From: Bradyrhizobium sp. Ash2021
GTDB lineage: Bacteria; Pseudomonadota; Alphaproteobacteria; Rhizobiales; Xanthobacteraceae
Direction of reading: 5' to 3'
Length of the DNA: 64,000 nt
Assembly (NCBI RefSeq): GCF_031202265.1
Contig: NZ_CP100604.1
Location: 1,966,501-2,030,500, forward strand
The notes under the pieces are model-generated. The model had not been told where the DNA came from. It saw only the letters and a list, made by a program, of their open reading frames with translations, and ran no database searches. The stretch's first letter is position 1; each line of letters starts with the position of its first letter. The translations under genes were made by a program, and so were the position numbers. This document shows, piece after piece, positions 50,923 to 59,183 of the stretch.

Positions 50923-51866
50923 ACCTGCCGCACTACGCCGGGCTGGCCCGGCGCGCATTCCAGCGCATCGCGATCCCATTTCGCCGAGATCGCCGCCGCT
51001 TCATAAGTGCCTTGCAGGAAATCGAGCAGCGCCTTGTCGGGATCGACGGCGGTACGCACGGCATCATAGGGCAGGATGAATTCGCCCAGCGCTTCGCTGA
51101 AGAACGCCGCGTCCGGCTTCACCTTCGTCGTGCGAAAGCCTGCGGGTTCGGGATAGGCATAGGAATAGAACGCGGGATAGTCGATCGCGCCGCCGCCCGG
51201 CCAGAAGCCGGCGCTGCTGACCTCATGCGAATAGGCTTCGTGTGCCACCGCGTCGGGCAGGTTGGGCACGCCGCCGGGATGACGCGGCGCGCGCCGCCCG
51301 GAAAAGCGCGTTACCGCTAGATCGAAACTGCCCCAGAAGAAATGCACCGGGCTTGCCTTGCCGAGGAAGCCGGTGCGGAACTGCTTGAAGACGCGGTCGC
51401 AATTCACGAGGATTTGCAGAAAGCGCCGCACCGCATCCGGGTCGTAGGACGCATGGGCGCTGTCTTGCGAGAACCGGACCGGATCCGGCAATTCATTCGG
51501 CATTTCGTCGATGGTGACGGCGATGCCGAGCTCCTTGAGGGTCGCCATCACCGCAGCATAAAAGCTCGCGACCGACTGCCCCGCCAGCGCGAACTGCCGC
51601 TCCGCGCCGTCGCTGGCCGAGATGCGCAAGGCGTGATCGATGAAATCGAAGTCGATCTGGAACGCTCGCGCGCCGTCCGGAATCGGTGACGTCGTCAGCC
51701 CGCGCGGGGTGACGTAGAGGGCGACATGCCAGGAATGATTGAGCCAGGGTGACCGCGTCAGCCGGATCTTGCCGACGATCTGGGTCCACAGCTGAACCGT
51801 CGCATAGGTGTCACGCCACGCCGCGGTCGGCAATTCCGGCCACGGGGCTTGCGATATGTTGCTCAT
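50919..51866 (-). CDS. DUF5996-family protein
   Basis: A 315-residue soluble protein matching DUF5996: PWPELPTAAWRDTYATVQLW at the start, then KIRLTRSPWLNHSWHVALYV, FQIDFDFIDHALRI, HFFWGSFDLAVTRFSGR and AFYSYAYPEPAGF near the end. The family has no known reaction. The gene stands alone with its own promoter in the 371-bp gap to the right. Conserved Trp and His residues suggest binding of an aromatic or metal ligand, but this is a guess from composition. Confidence 0.87.
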   Translation of the reverse strand: MSNISQAPWPELPTAAWRDTYATVQLWTQIVGKIRLTRSPWLNHSWHVALYVTPRGLTTSPIPDGARAFQIDFDFIDHALRISASDGAERQFALAGQSVASFYAAVMATLKELGIAVTIDEMPNELPDPVRFSQDSAHASYDPDAVRRFLQILVNCDRVFKQFRTGFLGKASPVHFFWGSFDLAVTRFSGRRAPRHPGGVPNLPDAVAHEAYSHEVSSAGFWPGGGAIDYPAFYSYAYPEPAGFRTTKVKPDAAFFSEALGEFILPYDAVRTAVDPDKALLDFLQGTYEAAAISAKWDRDALECAPGQPGVVRQV

Positions 51867-51930
51867 GCCTGAATCCTGTGCGCGGTCAACGTGAAGGCAT
51901 ATCGCCTATCACGAATTCCTCACGCGAGCT

Positions 51931-52062
51931 TCACGATTTGGTGCATTCCGGGCAGCGGCGCGCGCCGCGCGTGGCGCGGAACAGGCTGCGGCACCACCAG
52001 CGCCGTGCAATCGCCTGCAGCGGATTGCGCACCAGCTGAGCCATGAAAAGAATTTCGACCAT
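51931..52062 (-). CDS. possible small basic protein with CPEC end
   Basis: A 43-codon frame: MVEILFMAQLVRNPLQAIAR, then a WWCRSLFRATRG part and a CPEC end. A second ATG at 52044 would give 37 residues. It is Arg-rich with two Trp and a Cys pair; no close family is recognised. It fills part of the gap between the DUF5996 and WrbA genes. It could be chance, but the composition (MAQLVRNP start, CPEC end) looks like a real small protein. Confidence 0.35.
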   Translation of the reverse strand: MVEILFMAQLVRNPLQAIARRWWCRSLFRATRGARRCPECTKS

Positions 52063-52080
52063 AGCGATAACCCATCGTCC

Positions 52081-52190
52081 AGCGCATGATCCGCCAAAGT
52101 GTCCGCGGTTTGGCGACAAGATCATGCGCTTACTTAAAGAGAGCGCGATCGGACGCAAAACCGGGCACCACTTTTGCTGATCGCGCTCCG
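52081..52190. repeat. RIME-like mosaic repeat (two palindromes)
   Basis: AGCGCATGATC (52081-52091) pairs with GATCATGCGCT (52120-52130), and GAGCGCGATC (52141-52150) pairs with GATCGCGCTC (52179-52188). The inner parts CAAAGTG/GGTTTGGCGACAA and GACGCAAAACC/CACTTTTG are those of rhizobial RIME1-type intergenic elements. It ends before the WrbA gene. No gene is seen from 51867 to 52237 apart from the possible small ORF at 51931. Confidence 0.6.
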
Positions 52191-52237
52191 GATAAATGGG
52201 GGCGGCATTCCCAAATGAGAATGCCGCCTCTATCGCA

Positions 52238-52837
52238 TCAGCCATGCAGTTTATTCGCGGTCTCCGCGATCACCCGTCCTTGATAGCGCGCGCCGGCGAG
52301 CTCGTTTTCGCTCGGCTGGCGGCTGCCGTCGCCGCCGGTGATCGTGGTCGCGCCATAGGGGGCGCCGCCGGTGACTTCGTCGAGCTTCATCTGGCCGGCA
52401 AACCCGTAGTTCAGGCCGACGATCGTCATGCCAAAGTGCAACAGGTTGGTGATGATCGAGAAAAGCGTGGTCTCCTGGCCGCCATGCTGGGTGGCGCTCG
52501 CGGTGAAGGCGCCGCCGACCTTGCCGTGCAGCGCGCCTTTCATCCAGAGGCCGCCGGCTTGATCGAGGAAATTGGCCATCTGCGAACTCATCCGGCCGAA
52601 CCGCGTGCCGGTGCCGACGATGATGGCGTCGTAATTGGCGAGATCCTCGACCTTGGCGACCGGCGCCGCCTGATCGACCTTGTAATACGACGCTTTCGCG
52701 ACATCCGGCGGCACCAGTTCGGGCACGCGCTTGACGTCGACGGTGGCGCCGGCTTTGCGGGCGCCTTCGGCGACGGCGTTCGCCATCGTCTCGATGTGAC
52801 CGTAGGCGGAATAATAGAGGACGAGTACTTTGGCCAT
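52238..52837 (-). CDS. wrbA: NAD(P)H:quinone oxidoreductase WrbA
   Basis: A 199-residue flavodoxin-like protein of exactly usual WrbA length. It opens [20 protein letters not shown], the FMN phosphate loop, followed by [19 protein letters not shown] and [20 protein letters not shown], both WrbA hallmarks. It reduces quinones by two electrons with FMN and protects against redox stress. It lies in a leftward run SDR, pirin, WrbA, which is controlled in common or by the divergent LysR at 54564. Confidence 0.95.
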   Translation of the reverse strand: MAKVLVLYYSAYGHIETMANAVAEGARKAGATVDVKRVPELVPPDVAKASYYKVDQAAPVAKVEDLANYDAIIVGTGTRFGRMSSQMANFLDQAGGLWMKGALHGKVGGAFTASATQHGGQETTLFSIITNLLHFGMTIVGLNYGFAGQMKLDEVTGGAPYGATTITGGDGSRQPSENELAGARYQGRVIAETANKLHG

Positions 52838-52921
52838 GATGGTTCTCCGTTAAGTTTGTAGTGGTTGTTCTTGCGAGATGACATGCGCGGGCTATTGCCC
52901 GCGCATGAGGGGTGGGGGTGC

Positions 52922-53620
52922 CTACGCCGCGTCGACCAGCACCAGTTCGGAATCCTCCAGCGCGGTGATCCTGAGCTTGGCTTCACCGCGGATCGCAGCA
53001 CCGTCGCGGGCGTTGACGCGGACGCCGTTGACCTCGACGCTGCCCGCCGCCGGGACCAGATAGAGGTTGCGGGTTTTCCCCGGCGCATATTCCGCGCTCT
53101 CGCCGGCCTTCAGCGTGGTGGCGAGCACCCGCGCATCGGCCCGGATCGGCAGCGCATCCTTGTCGCCGTCGATACCGCTGGCGATGGTGACGAGCTTGCC
53201 GGAGCGATCCGACTTCGGGAACGGTTTGGCGCCCCAGGTCGGGTGGCCGCCTTGCGTCGTCGGCTCGATCCAGATCTGGAAGATCTTGGTCTTTGCCGGC
53301 TCCAGATTGTATTCGGAATGACGAATGCCGCTGCCGGCGCTCATCACCTGGACGTCGCCAGCTTCTGTGCGGCCCTTGTTGCCAAGGGAGTCCTGATGCG
53401 TGATCGCGCCTTCGCGGACATAGGTGATGATTTCCATGTTGGCGTGGGGATGGGCGGGAAAGCCTGAGTTCGGCGCGATCTCGTCGTCGTTCCAGACGCG
53501 CAAGCTGCCGTGGCCCACGTTGCTGGGGTCATAATGGCTGCCGAACGAGAAGTGATGCTTCGCCTTCAGCCAGCCGTGATCGGCACCGCCGAGTTTTGCA
53601 AAAGGTCTGAGTTCGATCAT
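52922..53620 (-). CDS. pirin-family protein (quercetinase-like YhhW type)
   Basis: A 232-residue bicupin. The N-terminal cupin has the metal motif FPAHPHANMEIITYVREGAI and SAGSGIRHSEYN, giving three His and a Glu; this resembles YhhW, a quercetin 2,3-dioxygenase. The second half is a degenerate cupin. It is between wrbA and the SDR gene in a redox group often seen together and may handle quinone-like or flavonoid compounds. In a rhizobial genome flavonoid exposure is plausible, but nothing here proves it. Confidence 0.9.
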   Translation of the reverse strand: MIELRPFAKLGGADHGWLKAKHHFSFGSHYDPSNVGHGSLRVWNDDEIAPNSGFPAHPHANMEIITYVREGAITHQDSLGNKGRTEAGDVQVMSAGSGIRHSEYNLEPAKTKIFQIWIEPTTQGGHPTWGAKPFPKSDRSGKLVTIASGIDGDKDALPIRADARVLATTLKAGESAEYAPGKTRNLYLVPAAGSVEVNGVRVNARDGAAIRGEAKLRITALEDSELVLVDAA

Positions 53621-53695
53621 GGGATATTCCTTATCGTTTTGGATGATGACAGGGGGTGGCGGGCGTACCGCGCCCGGCCTTGACGGTCGTTCGGA

Positions 53696-54448
53696 TCAGG
53701 CGCCGAAGCCGCCATCGACATTGAGCACCGTGCCGGTCACGAACGAGGCTTCGGGGCTGGTGAGGAACACGACGCCGGCGGCGATCTCTTCCGCGGTGCC
53801 GAAGCGTTGCAGCGCGTGTTGCTTGCGTTGGGCGTCGGCGAACTCGCGATCGTCGTCCGGGTTCATGTCGGTGTTGATCGAGCCCGGCTGCAGCACGTTG
53901 ACGGTGATGCCGCGCGGTCCGAGGTCGCGCGATGCGCCCTTGGTGTAGCCGACGACCGCGGCCTTGGTGGCGGCGTAGTCGGCAAGACCGGGGAACGAAG
54001 CGCGGGTTGCGATGCCCGAACCGATGGTCACGATGCGTCCGCCTTCGCCCATCAGCTTCGAGGCCGAGCGGATCGCGGTAATGACGCCGTGGACGTTGAT
54101 CGCGTCCTGGCGCGCCAGCGCCGCGGTGTCGGTATTGGCATCGTCGATCGGTCCGCCGACGGCAACGCCGGCATTGTTGACGAGGATATCGAGCCGTCCG
54201 AAATCCTTTGCGACGTCCTTCACCAGTTGATCGACTTCAGCGGACGAAGCCTGGTCGGCCTTGTAGGCGCGGGCCTTGACGCCGCTGGCCTGCAATTCCG
54301 CAACCACCGCTTCGGCCTTGTCGGGGGAGGCGACATAGCTGATGGCGACATTGGCGCCTTCATTGGCCAGCGCCCGGGCGCTCGCCGCGCCGATGCCGCG
54401 CGAGCCGCCGGTGACGAGGGCAACCTTGCCTGAAAGCTTCCTGGTCAT
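53696..54448 (-). CDS. SDR-family oxidoreductase
   Basis: A 250-residue classical short-chain dehydrogenase. It has TGGSRGIG at 13-20, NNAG at 91-94, Ser144, Tyr158 and Lys162 (ADYAATK). The C-terminus reads TGTVLNVDGGFGA, which fits the 3-oxoacyl-ACP reductase-like type. The co-substrate is likely NADP(H), from the Arg in the GSRGIG loop. It is divergent from the LysR gene at 54564 with an operator-like palindrome between, so it is probably its direct target. Confidence 0.92.
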   Translation of the reverse strand: MTRKLSGKVALVTGGSRGIGAASARALANEGANVAISYVASPDKAEAVVAELQASGVKARAYKADQASSAEVDQLVKDVAKDFGRLDILVNNAGVAVGGPIDDANTDTAALARQDAINVHGVITAIRSASKLMGEGGRIVTIGSGIATRASFPGLADYAATKAAVVGYTKGASRDLGPRGITVNVLQPGSINTDMNPDDDREFADAQRKQHALQRFGTAEEIAAGVVFLTSPEASFVTGTVLNVDGGFGA

Positions 54449-54513
54449 GAGATTTCTCCGTAACTTGAATTCCGATAGCGCTTGGATATGCCTCCCGCTG
54501 TGGTATAGAAATA

Positions 54514-54537
54514 GAAACTATTGAAACTCATTGTTTC
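54514..54537. promoter_or_regulatory. palindrome in the SDR/lysR intergenic region
   Basis: GAAAC (54523-54527) and GTTTC (54533-54537) surround TCATT, and a further GAAAC lies at 54514-54518 one helical turn away. The 115-bp gap is AT-richer than the genes. The direct and inverted GAAAC copies fit a LysR dimer or tetramer site that regulates both divergent genes. Confidence 0.5.
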
Positions 54538-54563
54538 CAAAATAGAACCTAAGGCCGCCCCAG

Positions 54564-55472
54564 ATGGCAAAACTCCCTGACTTTGAAGGCCTCGCGATTT
54601 TCGCAAAAGTCGTGGAATTACGGTCGTTTGCGGCGGCCGCAGCCGAGCTTGCGCTGTCCAAGGCCACGGTCTCGAAAGCGGTCAGCCGGCTGGAGGAGCG
54701 GCTCGGCGCGCGGCTGTTCAACCGCACCTCGCGGCGGCTCGCGCTGACCGATGCCGGGCAAAAACTGTCGGAGCGCGCGACGCGCTTGCTGGCCGATGGC
54801 GAGGCGGCGGAGAACGAGGCGTTGTCGCAATCGATGGCGCCGCGCGGGCTGGTGCGGCTCGCGGTGCCGATGACCTTCGGGGTCAAGGCGGTGGCGCCGC
54901 TGTTGCCGGAGTTTTTAGCCGCCTATCCCGAGGTCTCGATCGATCTGCATTTGAGCGACGCGACGGTCGATCTGATCGGCGAAGGCTTTGATGCGGGCCT
55001 GCGCATCGCGCGGCTGCCGGATTCTTCCCTGATCGCGCGGCGGCTCTGCGCGACGCCGCGCTACACGGTAGCGGCGCCGTCTTACCTGAAACGCCATGGC
55101 CGGCCGACGCATCCGATGCATCTCGCGCAGCACAAATGCTTTGGCTACGCCTATCTCTCGACGGCCGGCGTCTGGCACTACACCAACGCGGCTGGCGAAC
55201 AAGCCAGCGTGCGGCCGGCTGGCCAATTGCGTGTCAACAACGGCGAAGCGCTGTTGCCGGCGGTGCTCGCCGGGCTCGGCATCGCCGACCTGCCGGACTT
55301 CATCGTCGGCGAGGCGATCGCTTCAGGCGAGGTCGAGGTGATCCTGAAAGGCTGGAAGCAGCCCGAAGGCGCCGTGCATCTGGTGACGCCTCCCGGCGGC
55401 CCGCGCCCCGCGCGCGTCGAGGTGCTGGCGGATTTTCTGGCGAAGCATTTTGCGAAGGGGAGGAAGAGGTAA
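54564..55472 (+). CDS. LysR-family transcriptional regulator
   Basis: A 302-residue protein. The HTH part reads FEGLAIFAKVVELRSFAAAA and SRLEERLGARLFNRTSRRLA; the effector domain follows with LVRLAVPMTFGVKAVAPLLPE. It is closest to the AaeR/CrgA-type group of LysR proteins. Divergent from the SDR-pirin-WrbA group, it most likely controls it through the GAAAC palindrome at 54523, perhaps in reply to quinones or aromatic electrophiles. Confidence 0.9.
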   Translation: MAKLPDFEGLAIFAKVVELRSFAAAAAELALSKATVSKAVSRLEERLGARLFNRTSRRLALTDAGQKLSERATRLLADGEAAENEALSQSMAPRGLVRLAVPMTFGVKAVAPLLPEFLAAYPEVSIDLHLSDATVDLIGEGFDAGLRIARLPDSSLIARRLCATPRYTVAAPSYLKRHGRPTHPMHLAQHKCFGYAYLSTAGVWHYTNAAGEQASVRPAGQLRVNNGEALLPAVLAGLGIADLPDFIVGEAIASGEVEVILKGWKQPEGAVHLVTPPGGPRPARVEVLADFLAKHFAKGRKR

Positions 55473-55599
55473 GCGCGTCGCGCCGTTTGTTTGGCCCCTC
55501 CAGGGGAGGGTAAGAGACGCGCGGCTATCGCAATGGCTGCGGTTTCGGCTAGGCTCTCTTTTCACAAACCAAAACAAAATCCCTGGGGAGAAACTGCCG

Positions 55600-56589
55600 A
55601 TGAACCGCCGCGAACTCTTGAAAGTTGCCGCGGCGTTGCCGCTGGCGCACACCGCGCTCTCGTATGGCGCTTTCGCGCAAACTCCCTATCCCTCGCGCAA
55701 CATCACCATGATCGTGCCGTTTCCGGCCGGCGGCCAGGCCGATCTCGCGGCGCGGCCGGTGGCGCTGGCGCTGGAGCGCATCCTCGGCAAGCCCTGCATC
55801 GTCGACAACCGCGCCGGCGGTGCCGGCGGATCGATCGGCAATGCGCAGGCCGCGCGCGCCGATGCCGACGGCTACACGCTCTTGATGACGCTGTCGTCGC
55901 TGGCGGTGCTGCCCGAAGCCGACCGGCTGTTCGACCGTCCGGTCGCCTACGAAGTCTCGCAATTCGCACCGGTCGCGCGCGTGCTGGCCGATCCGACGCT
56001 GCTTGCGGTGCCGGCCTCGGCGCCGTGGAAGACCCTGCAGGATCTGGTCGACGACGCCAAAAAGCGTCCGGGACAAATTCCCTACGGCTCGTCCGGTCCG
56101 TACGGCACGCTGCATGTCGCGATGGAAATGTTCGCGGCCAGCGCCGGCATCAAATTGCTGCACGTGCCGTTTCGCGGCGCCGGGCCCGCGCTGACCGCGT
56201 TGCTCAGCGGCACGGTGCAGGCGCTGGCCTCGGCGCCGGGTACGCTGAAGCAACAGGTCGATGACGGCAAGATGCGCGTGCTGGCGAACTGGGGCGCCGA
56301 GCGGGTCCAGAGTTTTCCCGATCTGCCGACGTTCAGGGAACTCGGCTACAGGGATGTCGAGTTCTACATCTGGGCCGGGCTGTTCGCGCAAAGCGCCTTG
56401 CCGGCGCCGATCATGACGCGGCTGCGCGAAGCGATGGCGCAGGCCGTGAAGGCGCCGGAAGTGATCAAGACCTTTGAGACCGCGGGCAGCCCGGTCGCTT
56501 ACCTTGACGCGCCGGAGTTTTCAAAATTCGTCGCCGAGGACTCGGCGCGGCTGATCGCAGCGGTGAAAAAGATCGGCAAGGTGGAGTAG
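55600..56589 (+). CDS. Bug/TctC-family receptor with twin-arginine-like leader
   Basis: A 329-residue binding protein from ATG 55600, ten bases after GGGGAG. The leader MNRRELLKVAAALPLAHTAL has an RRELLK motif near the Tat pattern and ends at GAFAQ. The body shows YPSRNITMIVPFPAGGQADL, IVDNRAGGAGGSIGNAQAAR and DGYTLLMTLS, the Bug signature. No tctAB permease is near. It stands between the LysR gene and a small Cys-rich protein and may be an orphan sensor or receptor. Confidence 0.9.
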   Translation: MNRRELLKVAAALPLAHTALSYGAFAQTPYPSRNITMIVPFPAGGQADLAARPVALALERILGKPCIVDNRAGGAGGSIGNAQAARADADGYTLLMTLSSLAVLPEADRLFDRPVAYEVSQFAPVARVLADPTLLAVPASAPWKTLQDLVDDAKKRPGQIPYGSSGPYGTLHVAMEMFAASAGIKLLHVPFRGAGPALTALLSGTVQALASAPGTLKQQVDDGKMRVLANWGAERVQSFPDLPTFRELGYRDVEFYIWAGLFAQSALPAPIMTRLREAMAQAVKAPEVIKTFETAGSPVAYLDAPEFSKFVAEDSARLIAAVKKIGKVE

Positions 56590-56721
56590 GGGACATGGCT
56601 TCACATTTATTTGTGCGCCGCGAACCTTGCCCGGCCTCATTCGATTGACAGGGTTGAGACCACTCCACCGCCACCGCGTGGAACTTGCGCGTCAACTGGA
56701 TTCGAAGAAGGGAACCCCGGC

Positions 56722-57066
56722 ATGAAGATGCAGCGGATCGTCCTGAGCCTCCTGGTATCAATCGGCGGTGGAATGGCCGCTCAAAATCCGGCGTTTTCGG
56801 AAGAGTATCGCGGAACCTGGGAACAGCAGATGGCCTGCACCCCCGACGTCTGGCGTCTCTGCGGCGATCAGATCCCGGACGTCAACCGCATCGTGAGCTG
56901 TTTGCGGCAGAATACGCCGCAGCTATCGAATAATTGCCGCGCGGTGTTCGAATCGAACGCCAGCGCGCAGCAGCCGACACCGCCACGTGTGCCCCAACAA
57001 CAGCCACGCGCGCGCGCCGCTCAGCCGCAGCCGGTGCAACCTTCGCCTTCTGACGATGACGAGTAG
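56722..57066 (+). CDS. small exported cysteine-rich protein
   Basis: A 114-residue protein with a signal peptide (about 1-26, ending AFSEE). The mature part has four Cys in the pattern ACTPDVWRLCGDQIPDVNRI, VSCLRQNTPQLSNNCRAVF, which resembles a single cysteine-rich GLG1-type repeat, and then a Pro/Gln/Ala-rich tail ending SDDDE. Similar short proteins are common in Bradyrhizobium, with no known role. Its last 46 bases overlap the convergent YbaK gene. Confidence 0.7.
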   Translation: MKMQRIVLSLLVSIGGGMAAQNPAFSEEYRGTWEQQMACTPDVWRLCGDQIPDVNRIVSCLRQNTPQLSNNCRAVFESNASAQQPTPPRVPQQQPRARAAQPQPVQPSPSDDDE

Positions 57067-57548
57067 GCCGGCGCTTCGCGTTCGGGTCTGTGCTCGCAGA
57101 CGTCGACCCATTCGGCCGATGTCAGCTCCGCCATCCGCGCCGGCGTGATTTTTACTGCGCTGTGGGTCGATCCCGCAGCCGGCACCACGACATCGAACGC
57201 CCTCAGCGACTCATCGCAATAGACCGGCAACGGCGTCTTCAGTCCGAACGGACAGACGCCGCCGACTTCGTGGCCGGTGATCTCGGCGACCTCGTCGAGG
57301 CCGAGCATCTTTGGCTTGCCCCCGAACAGCGCCTTCACCTTCTTGTTGTCCATCCGCGACGTGCCGGCGGCGACAATCAGCACGACGCGTTCGCCGATCC
57401 GCAGGCTCAGCGTTTTTGCGATCCTGGCCGGCTCGACGCCATAGGCCTCGGCCGCCAGCACCACGGTGGCGGAACTCACGGCCGATTCGATCACGGAGAT
57501 TTCGGGCGCCTTCTCGGCGAAGAAGGCGCGGACGGACTCAAGACTCAT
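57021..57548 (-). CDS. YbaK/EbsC-family aminoacyl-tRNA deacylase
   Basis: A 175-residue protein of the YbaK/ProX fold. It has RIAKTLSLRIGERVVLIVAA, with the Lys typical of trans-editing enzymes, then KALFGGKPKMLGLDEVAEIT, and GHEVGGVCPFGLKTPLPVYC, the GxxPxG loop. These proteins remove wrongly attached amino acids (Cys or Ala from tRNA-Pro). The last 15-20 residues (SSSSEGEG...) look like a tail coded by the overlap with the convergent gene. Function is inferred from family. Confidence 0.88.
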   Translation of the reverse strand: MSLESVRAFFAEKAPEISVIESAVSSATVVLAAEAYGVEPARIAKTLSLRIGERVVLIVAAGTSRMDNKKVKALFGGKPKMLGLDEVAEITGHEVGGVCPFGLKTPLPVYCDESLRAFDVVVPAAGSTHSAVKITPARMAELTSAEWVDVCEHRPEREAPAYSSSSEGEGCTGCG

Positions 57549-57551
57549 GCT

Positions 57552-58295
57552 TCAGGACCTCAGGGCAATCAGACCGGGCAATTCGGACAGCGCGCGGATG
57601 CGGTAATCGGGATCGAGCCCGAGCTCGTCCATCTGGGTGCGGATCGCCTTGAACATCGTGAGCGGGGCGACGGTCTCGCTCTCGATGCAAGCCAGCGCCA
57701 TGGCTTCCGGCGTCACCCGCTCGATCCATGCGACGTTCAGGCCAAAGGCCTTGGCGCCGCAGGCATCCCAGGGGTTGGAGGATATGAACAGCACGTCCGA
57801 GGGCGGGATATCGAGGGTGGATTCGATCAGCGTGTAAGCGTCCGGACTAGGCTTGAAGATTCTCTTCGCGTCAACGCTGATGGTCGCATCGAGCACGCTC
57901 TCAAGCCCGCTGTTCTTCACCAGCGCGTTGAGCATGCCGGGGCTGCCGTTGGAGAGAATGGCGAGCTTGTTGGGCTTCATCGCCGTGAGCGAAGCCAGCG
58001 CGTCGGGATAAAGATCCAGATGCAGATATTTGTCCATGATGCGTTCGAACGCGTCAGCGTCGTATTTCAGCCCGAGGCATCGCAAAGTGTAGGCGAGCGA
58101 CTCCCGCGTCACGACCGCGAAATCCTCATAACGCCGCATCAGCGAACGCAGCCAGGTATATTCGAGCTGCTTGATGCGCCAGATCTGGGTGATGATGTCG
58201 CCGTAGCCCGGAAATTCTTGTTCGGTGACGGCGGCGACCGACTGGATGTCGTAAAGCGTGCCATAGGCATCGAACACGACGGCTTTGATGCTCAC
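57552..58295 (-). CDS. L-2-haloacid dehalogenase-type HAD hydrolase
   Basis: A 247-residue protein from GTG 58295, which follows GAGG; the frame upstream to 58532 is a shadow of the next gene. It opens VSIKAVVFDAYGTLYDIQSV with the nucleophile Asp, has AILSNGSPGMLNALVKNSGL, then IFKPSPDAYTLIE and VLFISSNPWDACGAKAFG. These match type II haloacid dehalogenases, although the WD-A motif has Pro in place of Gly (SSNPWD). It may dehalogenate 2-haloacids or be a related phosphatase. It ends three bases from the YbaK start, so the two are co-transcribed. Confidence 0.85.
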   Translation of the reverse strand: MSIKAVVFDAYGTLYDIQSVAAVTEQEFPGYGDIITQIWRIKQLEYTWLRSLMRRYEDFAVVTRESLAYTLRCLGLKYDADAFERIMDKYLHLDLYPDALASLTAMKPNKLAILSNGSPGMLNALVKNSGLESVLDATISVDAKRIFKPSPDAYTLIESTLDIPPSDVLFISSNPWDACGAKAFGLNVAWIERVTPEAMALACIESETVAPLTMFKAIRTQMDELGLDPDYRIRALSELPGLIALRS

Positions 58296-58305
58296 CTCGC
58301 AAACC

Positions 58306-59139
58306 TCACTTTTCTGCCATTTTCGGACCGATCGTGGCGTCGAGAAATTCGTGGAGCGCCGCGATCGATTGATCGGTCGCCGATTGGTTGAACTCGTGGT
58401 GGTGTCCCGCGAGGTTTGTCGAGGTCTTGAGGTTGGGCGCGTCGAAGGCGTGATAGGCGCCGGGATAGACGATAAGCCTGATCGGAACGCCCTTGGCCGG
58501 CCGTCGTGATATTCCCATATCGTCGCGGCCATCGACCATGTCGCGGCAGGCTGCCGCGGGGTTCAGGTCATCGCGCTCACCGATCAGGATCAGGGTGGGA
58601 ACGGTCACATCGCCCCTAAACGGGCCGCAGGGCGGATAAAAAGCGACGGCAGCCCGGAATTTGTTCGGCGACGTCTGTTCGATGGCGCCATGTTCGACCG
58701 ACATCAGGGCCACCCGACCGCCTTGCGCAAAACCCAGCACGGCAATGCGATCCGGATCGACAAATGGCGCGCGCACCAGAAAGTTCAGGGCGCGGTAGGC
58801 GTCCGTGGCCAGATCGAGCGGAGGGCTGTCGTCGCAGTTCTTGATGCCGCGCGGACCGAAACTGTCCACGGTAAGCGTCACATAGCCCCAGGACGCGATC
58901 CGCTTCCCCCAGCGTTCGTCGAGCCGCGCCCAATTTCCGTTGCAACTATGCAGCAGCACGACGGCTGGCGAGGGGCCTGCAGTGCCGGCCTGCCTCAAAT
59001 AACCCTGGAGCGGATGTGGGCTGGCAAGCGGGTTCTCGATTTCGACGACGATCGGGGAGGATTCAGCCGCAACGCCGCCGGCCGCATTTCCGGTCAGGAA
59101 TGCGGCGACCAAGGCAGCGGCTTTTGCGAAGTTCGTCAC
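58306..59139 (-). CDS. exported dienelactone-hydrolase-like protein lacking the nucleophile
   Basis: A 277-residue protein with a signal peptide cleaved about GGVAAE (residue 25). The fold is DLH: PAVVLLHSCNGNW, GYVTLTVDSFGPRG, RIAVLGFAQGGRVALMS, LILIGERDDLNPAAACRDMV and YPGAYHAFD. The Asp and His are present, but the nucleophile elbow reads GFAQGG, with Ala where Ser or Cys is needed. It is thus probably not an active hydrolase of the usual kind. It lies 11 bases before the HAD gene, in the same direction. Confidence 0.83.
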   Translation of the reverse strand: MTNFAKAAALVAAFLTGNAAGGVAAESSPIVVEIENPLASPHPLQGYLRQAGTAGPSPAVVLLHSCNGNWARLDERWGKRIASWGYVTLTVDSFGPRGIKNCDDSPPLDLATDAYRALNFLVRAPFVDPDRIAVLGFAQGGRVALMSVEHGAIEQTSPNKFRAAVAFYPPCGPFRGDVTVPTLILIGERDDLNPAAACRDMVDGRDDMGISRRPAKGVPIRLIVYPGAYHAFDAPNLKTSTNLAGHHHEFNQSATDQSIAALHEFLDATIGPKMAEK

Positions 59140-59183
59140 AGGTCACGATCCCGCTCAACAGCCGGCCGGTGATGCAGCGTCGC

